Positions 28,301 through 33,798 of a DNA stretch of 42,794 bases are shown here, piece after piece; position 1 is the stretch's first letter, and each line of letters begins with the position of its first letter. The stretch is taken from positions 1 to 42,794 of the IMG/VR virus record IMGVR_UViG_3300021197_001511; one strand, 5' to 3'. The notes under the pieces were generated by a model, which was given only the letters and a program-made list of their open reading frames with translations, was not told the origin of the DNA and did not search any database. This DNA is from a virus. The translations under genes were made by a program, and so were the position numbers.

Positions 28301-29945
28301 TATAATTTGCAGTTTGTTCCAATACACCAATATGGAACCATCTGTTTCCCCTTGTCCAAGCATTCTGATCAATACTTGCACGATTAATTGTCATATAATC
28401 CTGTGAGGTTGGTGCGTTGTTAGTAGCGTCAAAGTTTCCTTCATCAAAAGGTTTACTATCATACGGAACAGTAGTGGACACAGTAAAAGTTTCTGGCGTA
28501 ATAAAGTCTGTTACTGGTAATAATTCGATTGCAGTTCCAACGCCCTCAATATAGTATTCATTATTTTCATAACTAGAAGGAACAACAGTGCCTATAAATT
28601 GTACTTTTAATCCATTTGTGAACACAACACCATTTGGTGAAGTATATGATGCTTTACCAACTATATCTTCAATGTTTAAATCTGCTGAATTTGCTTGTTC
28701 AACAAGACGTATGATACCAAAGTTAGTCTCATCGTTTCCGTCTTGGTAATATAGAGTATCAAGGTTTGCAGTTATTAATGGTTGAAGTTTAAATTTTCCA
28801 GTTGCATCCTTATACCATGTTTTTCCAGCATTGTCTGTACCGTATTCAATTTGAGTTTTGTTTAAATTAGCTATACTCTGTACTTTTGTAAGTTCCATAA
28901 AAGGACGAAGAGGATCTGCATAGTTAAAGTTTATTATCCATTGTACTAATTGATTCGCATCTCCAGTTATGGGATCAGTATCACTAAAGACACTATCATC
29001 AAATCCTTGACTGTCAAAAGGTTCTTCGTTGGCCCAACCTGTAGATTGTCCTCCAACAAAAATTAATGTGCGATTTTGTAAATCAGTGATACCGTCAATT
29101 CCATCAGGATTATCCTCAAGGAACACATCAACATACTGATTATTAATTTGATTAAAGTTAAGTGTACTCTCAACTAAATCAGTAGATCCAATATCTGCTA
29201 GTGTAAAGAAAAAGTTTTGATCAGTTTTACTTGGCACTGTAAATTTTACAGTACCTACATCGTCGCCATTGTTAGTTACGCCAAGAACATCTCGAGAACT
29301 CTGATTTGGTTGTTGTGGTAGCGTACCTGATGTGCCGGGCACACTTTGTATAAAATATGGATGTCCACTTGCGTTTACATTAAATGTATACTGTCCTTGC
29401 CTTACAAGAGTAAGAGTTGGTAATGCACCTGCTTCTCCTGAAAACGTGTATCCATCTTGCGTATAAGCAACATCAAAAATATCTGTTAATGGAACTGCAT
29501 TAGAAAACACATCAACGCTGTTAGGTCCTTCGGGCACCCAATAATATTGGCTAAAATTTATATATTTGTCGTAATCTACAAAAGGATCAAAACTATAGTG
29601 TTCGCTATCAAATAACCTGTTATCTTTGATTGTGTTTGCACCTTGTAGGTTCAAACTATCAATAATTCCAGGATAGGTTATTGCATCTACGACTTTACCT
29701 GTATCAGGAGATACTTGAACTACACCAGGTTCTAATTGGTAATTAGCACGAGTAGCAGTTGGTTCTAAGATATAATTGTCAGAGGCTGTTACGCCAGGAC
29801 CAATCTTTCGACCAATATATCCTTCTGTTGGTTTTAATTTAGGATTTTGTGTAAGTTGGTCTAATGTACTACGTAACAACTGCTTGTTTGCAGGTGTTTG
29901 AAAAACTTCAGGTAAAAAATCTTCTGAGCGTATACGCTTCGCCAT
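16377..29945 (-). CDS. Giant virion structural protein, 4522 aa
   Basis: A single open frame of 13.6 kb with no interruption. Visible parts: a charged N-terminus (residues 1-60); a cupredoxin-like GQYTFNVNASGHPYFIQ segment at 184-200; six FG-GAP-like repeats (AVGAPG, VSGAPA, ISAPED, VIGAPH, VVGAPD, LVGAPN) spread over residues about 2205-2895, suggesting a beta-propeller; two GSGY...P...ITG glycine repeats at about 3582-3642; and a module of the form vxVNGxxxxPxxDYT that recurs along the chain and is dense in the last 600 residues. GGAGTGATC precedes the ATG, and the start overlaps the gp6-like stop region. Position after gene 6 suggests a baseplate-attached fibre or wedge extension. Very large structural proteins occur in T4-like marine phages; the exact role is unknown. 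Confidence 0.82.
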   Translation of the reverse strand: MAKRIRSEDFLPEVFQTPANKQLLRSTLDQLTQNPKLKPTEGYIGRKIGPGVTASDNYILEPTATRANYQLEPGVVQVSPDTGKVVDAITYPGIIDSLNLQGANTIKDNRLFDSEHYSFDPFVDYDKYINFSQYYWVPEGPNSVDVFSNAVPLTDIFDVAYTQDGYTFSGEAGALPTLTLVRQGQYTFNVNASGHPYFIQSVPGTSGTLPQQPNQSSRDVLGVTNNGDDVGTVKFTVPSKTDQNFFFTLADIGSTDLVESTLNFNQINNQYVDVFLEDNPDGIDGITDLQNRTLIFVGGQSTGWANEEPFDSQGFDDSVFSDTDPITGDANQLVQWIINFNYADPLRPFMELTKVQSIANLNKTQIEYGTDNAGKTWYKDATGKFKLQPLITANLDTLYYQDGNDETNFGIIRLVEQANSADLNIEDIVGKASYTSPNGVVFTNGLKVQFIGTVVPSSYENNEYYIEGVGTAIELLPVTDFITPETFTVSTTVPYDSKPFDEGNFDATNNAPTSQDYMTINRASIDQNAWTRGNRWFHIGVLEQTANYNQVPLVINNDNRAKRPILEFRKNLKLFNYGTIATAPIDIIDFTETDAFSNINGTIGYSVDGYNFISGSRVIFANDLDSEVRNKIYTVSFINFGDSTTQVIDLQPASLTTPDILTNTTVVVTSGTTQQGKVYWFDGTTWQSAQQKTSVNQPPLFDIFDSSGYSFSDTTVYPSTTFQGSKLFSYAIGTGTTDTVIDQPLKYLSINNVGDIVFDNNLYTDSFVYVNGTVSENKKIDTGTVRQYNSIDTFDKLLGWQTSFETSVQRQSFSFTYQGTALVLDIEVINDASKIPVKVYVEGQFILPTSYTYATNSDNVTVITFNENIVGQPATQPVTGSIVEIQVLSDNASSIAFYTIPSNLESNAMNANSPSFTLGTLRTHYESICENLENFRGKIHGNNNVRDLGNVVPYGDLVLQHSSPFTMMTNFINGRDYEFFRAIEFNSTEYSKTKQKILDYVGSNDWENKTTAQILDETLLAINAGKNDISPFYWTDAIPNGTTFQTTSYTVSPITTEVFDTLFSYDLTTANYKGILVYYTPISTGVQTILTGDGYEYTVATDGPRITINTNRITLADGDIITINEYATTYGSYVPATPSMMGLYGVYRPYEFLDNTYVTPTNVIQGHDGSLTVAFEQGDYRNAVLLEFEKRIYNNIKVSADDRYALPLQAVDVIPGQFRTTDYTSGEVTTILNTSFLTWVGENRVPYKDQTYIADNEFTWNYSQSENKLSEKPLLGFWRGIYFDLYDTDSPHTRPWEMVGLTEEPSWWQTTYGPAPYTSGNTVLWSDMANGIVAYPTGNVTRKEYVRPQLLDALPTDSQGNLLPPMDSIVGSYDRNSFVKSWVAGDMGPTETAWRRSSAYPFAIQRLLALTKPAQYFSLFADRDLYKYNSDFSQYLYNNRFRIDPDTIEVYGNNTIKKSYINFIIDYNRVTGLDSTTLLSDTLSNMDVRLCYRMAAFSDQNYLKIFSEKSSPNSLNSSLLLPDESYELFLYKNPSISELQYSAVTVQRVTGGYAVAGYSTAKPYFEILESTNAGTFSTITVAGQTTRIAESFTENVRQVPYGYVFTNASAVVDFLVSYGALLTKKGLTFDTVENEYIMNWTQMSSEFLYWVNQSWTEGSIINLNPAANILKLEQPNTVVESLTNENINDIILNQNFLPMTIKDYAVERLGNELKLIGLNNNTFSLLLARFTAYEHIIVFDNVSIFNDLIYQPITGARQNRLLMNGNTVFDWNGTLDAQGFILNQDNIKEWVPNQSYTKGQIVLYKNAYWSATTLLAPSGTFVFADWIKSDYAQIQTGLLPNLATKANALRENYDIHTANLESDGTLLGLGLIGFRPRQYMQNLNLDDISQAGLYSQFLGTKGTLGAAEQFKSANLGKEEAEYEIRENWAIQRGIYGANANRSYFELRTDESKLLSNPSTIAVIDTQEVSTANQTVLVDDIWKQSYKITNKNILPTVGQIPEDVALPSAGYVNYDDVNIKVFNYDDLTNVLANLDDISLGTNIWVAKANSYDWNIYRTNLVNATIISVTDNLNDTLTVTFDTSHGLLANARIIIKFFNTLVDGSYIVSTVPSLKTLTISLSLPGETVSLTGDGRCFTLESVRLAQASDVASLSFANNIASGNQVWVDDYGDGNWAVLEKVNPFGTATELDADQPLENDLFGTTVEQGLLGQGLAVGAPGHLSGAGAVYCFGKSDVNTYKQVSIMSPTATGFSGVGTSLSVGNTEWVVSGAPASDSNKGYAVAINRNSSNGQFRQTQLFNTGTVDADKFGQDVAVSNDERWLYISAPEDNRIYAYNKTSVQSQTLKFTGDASTKDFIITGTIVVSGVNATAQTQLAVTRNNVSQTDGGDFTVQTSGTNQVVRFATAPNENDTIVITRRQGITYLPSVPTTAFSTAKLFTVNDIYSFSVFYNGALLRPTFDYTFAGSTVTLLSSINSGTLLIDSKDHWDFVSSIAVSGASAGDLAGQSISTTTDGRQLVIGAPHAEVTVGSVTSTDAGSVHIYDRSVERFQVTTASTTTQSFTTTDTPVGMPTVTVNGIYLIPTDNANDAQFTSSGTTITIGTSTNPYTLNVGDIVEIETNTFRSVQTVNATTVGGNYKFGSVVDVCSTNCSIYISEPNDSLLVPEGGSVDRWINQSRLFGTITGTVTNPVLTATDSIRINNYYITLTGTTVDSLVTDITTADIPNITATNVGGALQITLVDVQAGEAFIKLQVAPGAGSAFADLGLKPIVYAQTIVAPIPNDYGHFGTSIKIDDTANTLVVGAPDSTANLPTTFDSNTTYFDSKSTSLTDPLDQSGVAYTYDFLPSANASATNPGKFAFGQQIFDTSIMSFDKFGSAVDYYDGVLLVGAPNDDLNDSSGDFGRVTQLVNPNKESAWKIKYNQQPIVDASLLNSVFTYNKINNEVTTYLDFIDPLQGKILGAAQANIDYTGGIDPAAYNTGDVNNYGTQWTSSYLGKIWWDLSTVRFIDYHQDTIEYKARRWGQLFPGSSVDVYQWTKNTVAPASYTGNGTVFNTTSYVITSELDSAGTFVTYYYYWVKGLTAVSSGKTLSASGIAQYIESPRSSGVAYSAAISQSTVSLYNCRNLFSATDTILHIEFDKIANNDNVHSEYDLITVGDNKSFLGAGLYRKFLDSFCGEDTLGNLVPDATLSIADKYGVSFRPRQSFFTNRFLALENYIKRANAIMKLYPISDSKSLKLLNSQEPEPTSASGEWDKRVLTYAELTYQDLKLVTVGYKYLVASDSTQEGLWTIYTVQADQTLMLSRVQNYDTRLYWSYIDWNGTNADFTTYSSVNESSYDVKVYSDLLALPNVKNGEWATVEANSFGKQEVYQYSASTTEWTRVFLQDGTIAIDSTVYNYADGNFGFDVEVFDAQRFDQAPNIETRQILKALNEEIFTTDLQKFRNELLILTFEFIMTEQAAPDWLFKTSLIDVNHKIRDLIEYPIFRRDNQDFVSQYIQEVKPYHVQVREFNLRYEGEDTYNGSITDFDLPAYYDSLRGQFVSPILDDSENPKSQSALPSTSVVWQTFPWSQWFNNYKLQIKSVTVTNGGSGYTVPPQVTVTGDATTQATMTATVNTAGVLVRVNLITQGSGYMTTPTISITGGNGTGATAIAVLEPQQVRDFTTTIAYDRITYTSKVVDWTADTFYTAGQLIRFPVPTVGVVSATLPEVYSADTNLTSGATFDPEGYTKVNQSTLDGADRTIGLYTPEPNEPGRELAQVMSGIDYPGVQVQGPDFNQNTGYDVGNFDINPFDNIDFGPEGLPTYDPGILDVIYESAFSDTYLGTRSTDINVEGGEFIDLYSSHAPEELIPGSEFDTLDLKVYTRPGSDWSSDGHGFDIATTTIEFIGAGTTIDFTNTILHPVGIEIVDFTTGQAIVNTAYTIDWVSKIVTLGATMPSAVGNTIGVKVFGLGGGSQLYKESFAGTEIASNTQTIPVTFSEINEMVIFNNGVVTTDYTYAASGSFFTKVTFGSTIPSTAWITIVALGTTTPTQYSWSTPLVQYMTYDGSSLLDPLTNSLQGTNIANLVVNREGLRLRPPEGIEYTGDGSSAGPYYISTTGISNQALVSDNDMLVYVDNVKQNLAVDYNLSAWDGSSDRYIEFTVGSMPPANSDIKIFTTTEADYIVMGDQIELRVGAVANAVFGVFTYNDTAQQNILTKVFVGPTTSGVTTGDAYDEVPYDSAEFDKTIGTTIDTNDFNLGRLITSPERLIVTLNGVYIQQTEYNLSTSTNNITTLTLDRNTINASDVLAVTMFTNTIVPNSLNFRIFQDMLGNQKLLRLNSNNTTELLQDITADADTIYFKDVTKLSEPNLSANLFGQVMVGAERITYRTRDTGSNSISGLRRGVAGTSAMSHVISTQASDVGPGEQLPNTYQQKTTTDKTNVGDGTTTRFTTSIIVPTGLDSTELAESITVTVAGTVLVPDTDYTITATDSAFTEVTLTTPPLANVEVWFSQVTAKVMYAQGSGTASNGIALQDQTTPAVKFLKS

Positions 29946-29946
29946 A

Positions 29947-32900
29947 CTAGATCACTCCGCTATTTGATGCTGTACGTAGTTGACTACTTGTTAATGCATC
30001 TATAACTTCTATATCATTAACTGTGGCAGCATTTACAAAAATTTCATTTGATTGTGAACGTATTTCGTATAGGTCACCAAAAGATTTAAGAGGATCAGTT
30101 GGTACAAGTACAACTGTGCTTATAATGCTTCCTAGCTGATCATGTAAATATGCACTAAGTTCAGAGAAAAAGAAAGTATCTCCAAAATCCCAATTTTCAA
30201 TTGTAAAGTAGGAATTCATTGCAGACACGACCTGGCTTTTTATCTCGCTTATACTTGCGGTGCTCTGAGGATTCTTCACACATTTTATTGTTGCTCTTAA
30301 CTCTTCAGATGCTTTTGTACCAAATAACGGTTTGAATGTCACACTATTAAGAATAATATTATCACTTATCATTTTGTACTTGTTAAGTGTACTATATGCA
30401 GTAGTAAGTTCGTCAATTGTAGGTTGTGCAGGCTGAACTACAGTTCCGGTACTATCTCTTGCATAGTTTTGATAAGCAATATAGTAGGATTGGGTTACAA
30501 GAAAAATATCAATAATATTTGTTGTTCCTGGATCTATACGTCTGCTTAAAGGTGCGTTATGTCGATACTGAAAATATAGTCCTTGTCTGCCAACATATGT
30601 TTGATATCCTGCAACTTCAGTAATAGTTCGTACTCCATCATATGCAACTGTTAACTGATAAAATTTCTTATCAGTGTATGCATAAAATACTTGTTTGTCT
30701 GGATATTCACTTTTTACCAATTCAATTGAGTCTTTAGTGGCAAGTGAACCAATTACTACTCCAGCCGCAAGTGGCAAATATCTTTCCAAGTTGTCAAAGT
30801 CGATTGTTTGTTGTAAGTATATTCTTTTTGTATTCGGGTTTACGATTGGAGCAACCAATGTTTGAAAATAATCTGGATTGTCAGGTATGCCATCATTGTC
30901 AGAATCTTTATAACTTATTCTTACTTTAAAGTCGTCAATAAAACCATCAGTTTCAACAGGTTGATCAATGATATCTAACACTTCATCGCTGTTAAGTGTA
31001 GAACTTGTATCTGGTTTATTATTAGTTTTTAGTACATTTATAAAATCGTTTATTACTGTGCCTGTTTTTGGATCATAAACTTTTTGTGTTCCATCATAAA
31101 AGAAACGTGTTTCTAATACACTAGCCCAGAAACGTTGTAAACTACGAGAACTAACTGTATATGTTACACCATCAGTTTCAAATGCAACCAACCATGAATT
31201 ATCTAAGCCTGTTCCTGTGGTATTCTGTGCATATGCAAGACTAAATGTAGTGGCAGAATTTAAATTAGTTGATGTAATCACATACCAAGTACCTGTAAGA
31301 TTATTGTAACCTAACCCAAAGTTTCTATATAGTTCAATGTTTTCACGCATTGTGGTCTCAATTGAAGTTGGCAAATCTGTAACAAAGTTTGGAATAACTT
31401 CAGTTGGTACTGCATTAGTTGGAATAAAATTGTTTAGTGTAACTGGTCCAGTACCGTCAGCGTTGTTTCCAGTTCCAAAGTTTGTACCGTCAAGTTCTAA
31501 TGCAGTTACAGTTGCCCATAGTACTGTTTTATCTCCAGGCAACGTTGGTGATCCAACTGCTAGTCTATTTGTGGCAGTAAAATATTGTCCTGCAGGCGGT
31601 GTAAATTTAACTAGTCCACCATTTGCAATATACTTTTTGTTATCACTTGCTTGCGGTCCTACTGGTGCAGGCGCTCCGCTAGCGACAAATCTAAAAAATC
31701 CTGTGGTTTCGTTGTTGCTGGTTGTACTTTGACTCCAGTCTAAATTCAATACTGCTAGGTCTGGTCGAGTAAAGTTTTCATAATAAAACTCTTGCATACC
31801 ACGACTTGACAATACCGGCTCAACTTGATTTACAATCACGTCTGTAATATCATTTTGATCAATATAGGTAAATGTAAAACTTGGCACTGCGGTATTTTCA
31901 TAAATCATACCATCTGATGCAAAAACATTTGTACTTGAATATTTTCCAGTGATATCTACAAGATCCAAGTATCTACTAGTACCAATCGAGCTGCGATTAA
32001 GAGCCTTGGACTTGATTATAGTTGAATAAAGTGTATATGGAAAATTGTTGTAGTCTTCACCGTTGACCATTCTGTCTTGTGTGTAATATCTTGCAGGAGC
32101 ACGTTGCTTTATGTCATTGATATTTTCTCTATTGGTGGCATTGCTTATTGGTGTAGTTAATGCACATGTAAGACTAAGTGTTTCGTTTCTGCCTGATCTA
32201 CTTACATAACCAATACTAATGGTTACGTTTTGCATTTGGTCTGGGTTAATAATATATGCTAACCCGTTTGATGAACGAACATATGTTCTAAAATTACCAA
32301 CTGGAATAGCACTGAAAACTCCATCTCCAAAGTTTAAATTAATTTGATCATTGGTTCGTGAACTAATACTATAATACCTACGTTGTTCTGGCGTTAATTC
32401 TTCTACTGCACCAGTATAGATATTATCAACTTTTGACCATTCGTTTTGTATATTGCCGTCGGCATCTAGTTGATATAACCATGTATCTGTATTATTGACA
32501 CCTTCAATATTAACATTTACTACTCTGTTAGAAATTCTCTCGCCTAAATTAAAATCTAAGTCTTGCAAACTTCCTTGCTTGAACAAGAAAAAGTATCCAG
32601 TATTTGCACTAGCATACCCTTGATAGTCGTTACGATAAAGAATATTTAAAGGACCATTTGGTTGTGGTGACGGTTCGTATATAAAATCTTCGTTTTGAGA
32701 GGTTCCACTTACGGCTTCAAACGCCATGCTAGTACCATTAACTGTATTAGTAAAAGGTATTACTGGTAAAAACCCTTGTATTAAATTAAGTGTGTATTCA
32801 TCGGTTTTTACACCAAGAAGTGTTTGCGTATTGCCCGGTACTCCAAACCGTTGACTATTTGTAAGTGTACTGTTGACAATAACTGTAAATTGTTCTAACC

Positions 32901-33354
32901 AGTTTGCGTTTGTTGTATCATTCCAGTTAACTGTAATATTTGAAAGATTTGCACCAGTAAAATCTACCACACCTTCAGTTGTACTAATACTTTGTACTTT
33001 TAAAAATCCTTCTGCGGCGGTATTTCGTTTTGGTGTGTAACTTACTAGTTCCGCTAATCTGTTGACACTATCTCTTCTTTCAGCAGTGTCTATAAAATTT
33101 TCTCTAGTGTTTAAATCATTTCTGAAACTACCTGCTTGGCCCATAAATGCCATAACATCAAGCAGTGCTATGAATTCACTTGACTCTATATAGTCGTTGA
33201 AACTTTCTGGGTAGTACAAACGAATATAATCAATAAAAGTTTTACGCAGTGTTTCAAAATCGTAACTTTGAAAGTCTGCTTCACGATAGGTTTGATAGAT
33301 TCTTTTCCAATCTTCAACACCAAATATACTAGTTTGTCGTGTAGTTTTAGCCAT
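29947..33354 (-). CDS. 6: Baseplate wedge protein gp6-like, 1135 aa
   Basis: The N-terminal 120 residues carry the gp6 signature: YIRLYYPESFNDYIESSEF, LLDVMAFMGQ, FRNDLNTRENFIDTA and a VNRLAELVSYTPKR-type stretch. A second gp6 block follows at about 418-455 (APARYYTQDRMVNGEDYNNFPY). T4 gp6 has 660 residues, so this version has a long extra C-terminal half. That half includes a calcium-type DSDNDGIPDNPD motif at 817-828. gp6 dimers form the ring that ties baseplate wedges together. AAGGAAAA precedes the ATG and a late promoter candidate lies in the gap to gene 25. The gene ends one base from the start of the giant structural protein, so the two are probably coupled. Confidence 0.88.
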   Translation of the reverse strand: MAKTTRQTSIFGVEDWKRIYQTYREADFQSYDFETLRKTFIDYIRLYYPESFNDYIESSEFIALLDVMAFMGQAGSFRNDLNTRENFIDTAERRDSVNRLAELVSYTPKRNTAAEGFLKVQSISTTEGVVDFTGANLSNITVNWNDTTNANWLEQFTVIVNSTLTNSQRFGVPGNTQTLLGVKTDEYTLNLIQGFLPVIPFTNTVNGTSMAFEAVSGTSQNEDFIYEPSPQPNGPLNILYRNDYQGYASANTGYFFLFKQGSLQDLDFNLGERISNRVVNVNIEGVNNTDTWLYQLDADGNIQNEWSKVDNIYTGAVEELTPEQRRYYSISSRTNDQINLNFGDGVFSAIPVGNFRTYVRSSNGLAYIINPDQMQNVTISIGYVSRSGRNETLSLTCALTTPISNATNRENINDIKQRAPARYYTQDRMVNGEDYNNFPYTLYSTIIKSKALNRSSIGTSRYLDLVDITGKYSSTNVFASDGMIYENTAVPSFTFTYIDQNDITDVIVNQVEPVLSSRGMQEFYYENFTRPDLAVLNLDWSQSTTSNNETTGFFRFVASGAPAPVGPQASDNKKYIANGGLVKFTPPAGQYFTATNRLAVGSPTLPGDKTVLWATVTALELDGTNFGTGNNADGTGPVTLNNFIPTNAVPTEVIPNFVTDLPTSIETTMRENIELYRNFGLGYNNLTGTWYVITSTNLNSATTFSLAYAQNTTGTGLDNSWLVAFETDGVTYTVSSRSLQRFWASVLETRFFYDGTQKVYDPKTGTVINDFINVLKTNNKPDTSSTLNSDEVLDIIDQPVETDGFIDDFKVRISYKDSDNDGIPDNPDYFQTLVAPIVNPNTKRIYLQQTIDFDNLERYLPLAAGVVIGSLATKDSIELVKSEYPDKQVFYAYTDKKFYQLTVAYDGVRTITEVAGYQTYVGRQGLYFQYRHNAPLSRRIDPGTTNIIDIFLVTQSYYIAYQNYARDSTGTVVQPAQPTIDELTTAYSTLNKYKMISDNIILNSVTFKPLFGTKASEELRATIKCVKNPQSTASISEIKSQVVSAMNSYFTIENWDFGDTFFFSELSAYLHDQLGSIISTVVLVPTDPLKSFGDLYEIRSQSNEIFVNAATVNDIEVIDALTSSQLRTASNSGVI

Positions 33355-33370
33355 AGTATTTTCCTTACCA

Positions 33371-33380
33371 TGTATTTATG
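33371..33380 (-). promoter_or_regulatory. Candidate T4-type late promoter CATAAATACA (gene 6)
   Basis: This lies in the 51-base gap between genes 25 and 6. It is identical over 10 bases to the sites at 33789 and 15681. A start about 7 bases downstream would give a short leader containing AAGGAAAA before the ATG at 33354, a normal late-gene layout. Confidence 0.68.
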
Positions 33381-33405
33381 AAAAGAATTAACTGGGTAGT
33401 TTATA

Positions 33406-33786
33406 CTAAACGTCTGAAAACGCTGCTCTTTGTTTTTGTTGATCAAAGAAGACTCGTAGTAGTTCAGAATCTTGTCCTTGAACAGTTTGTAATTCAAGCT
33501 CAAGAAGGATGCCATTTTCTTGTGGAAATACATCTAGTTCAACTATTTCAACTCTTGGATCTTGTGCAATAATTCTTTGAATTTCTTCTGTGATTGCTCG
33601 AGTTGTTGTAGCACTTTGTGGTTCGTATATAAGACTCCACATGCTTGTGCCTACATTAGGACGGCCTGGCATTTCACCTTGACGTATGTTTAACGCATTA
33701 AGAGTGTCACGTTTAATTAGATCAAAATCAGTTACTGTGTAACTTTTATATTTGTCTATAGTGCTGTATCCGATAAATGTTGCCAT
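33406..33786 (-). CDS. 25: Baseplate wedge protein gp25
   Basis: 126 aa, close to the 132 aa of T4 gp25. It has the gp25/GpW-type pattern: N-terminal DFDLIKRDTLNALNIRQGE, PGRPNVGTSMWSLIYEP near residue 40-56, then ITEEIQRIIAQDPRVEIVELDV and a final beta hairpin. gp25 belongs to the sheath-initiator family found in all contractile injection systems and joins the baseplate to the first sheath ring. The ATG at 33786 has no Shine-Dalgarno sequence. Instead a CATAAATACA late promoter motif ends 2 bases upstream of it, which would give a leaderless or almost leaderless message unless the gene is read from the upstream gp5-like transcript. Confidence 0.9.
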   Translation of the reverse strand: MATFIGYSTIDKYKSYTVTDFDLIKRDTLNALNIRQGEMPGRPNVGTSMWSLIYEPQSATTTRAITEEIQRIIAQDPRVEIVELDVFPQENGILLELELQTVQGQDSELLRVFFDQQKQRAAFSDV

Positions 33787-33788
33787 AC

Positions 33789-33798
33789 TGTATTTATG
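33789..33798 (-). promoter_or_regulatory. Candidate T4-type late promoter CATAAATACA abutting gene 25
   Basis: Identical over 10 bases to two other sites in the window, but it lies only 2 bases from the ATG of gene 25 and overlaps the end of the gp5-like gene. If used, transcription would begin at or just inside the start codon. Confidence 0.5.
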
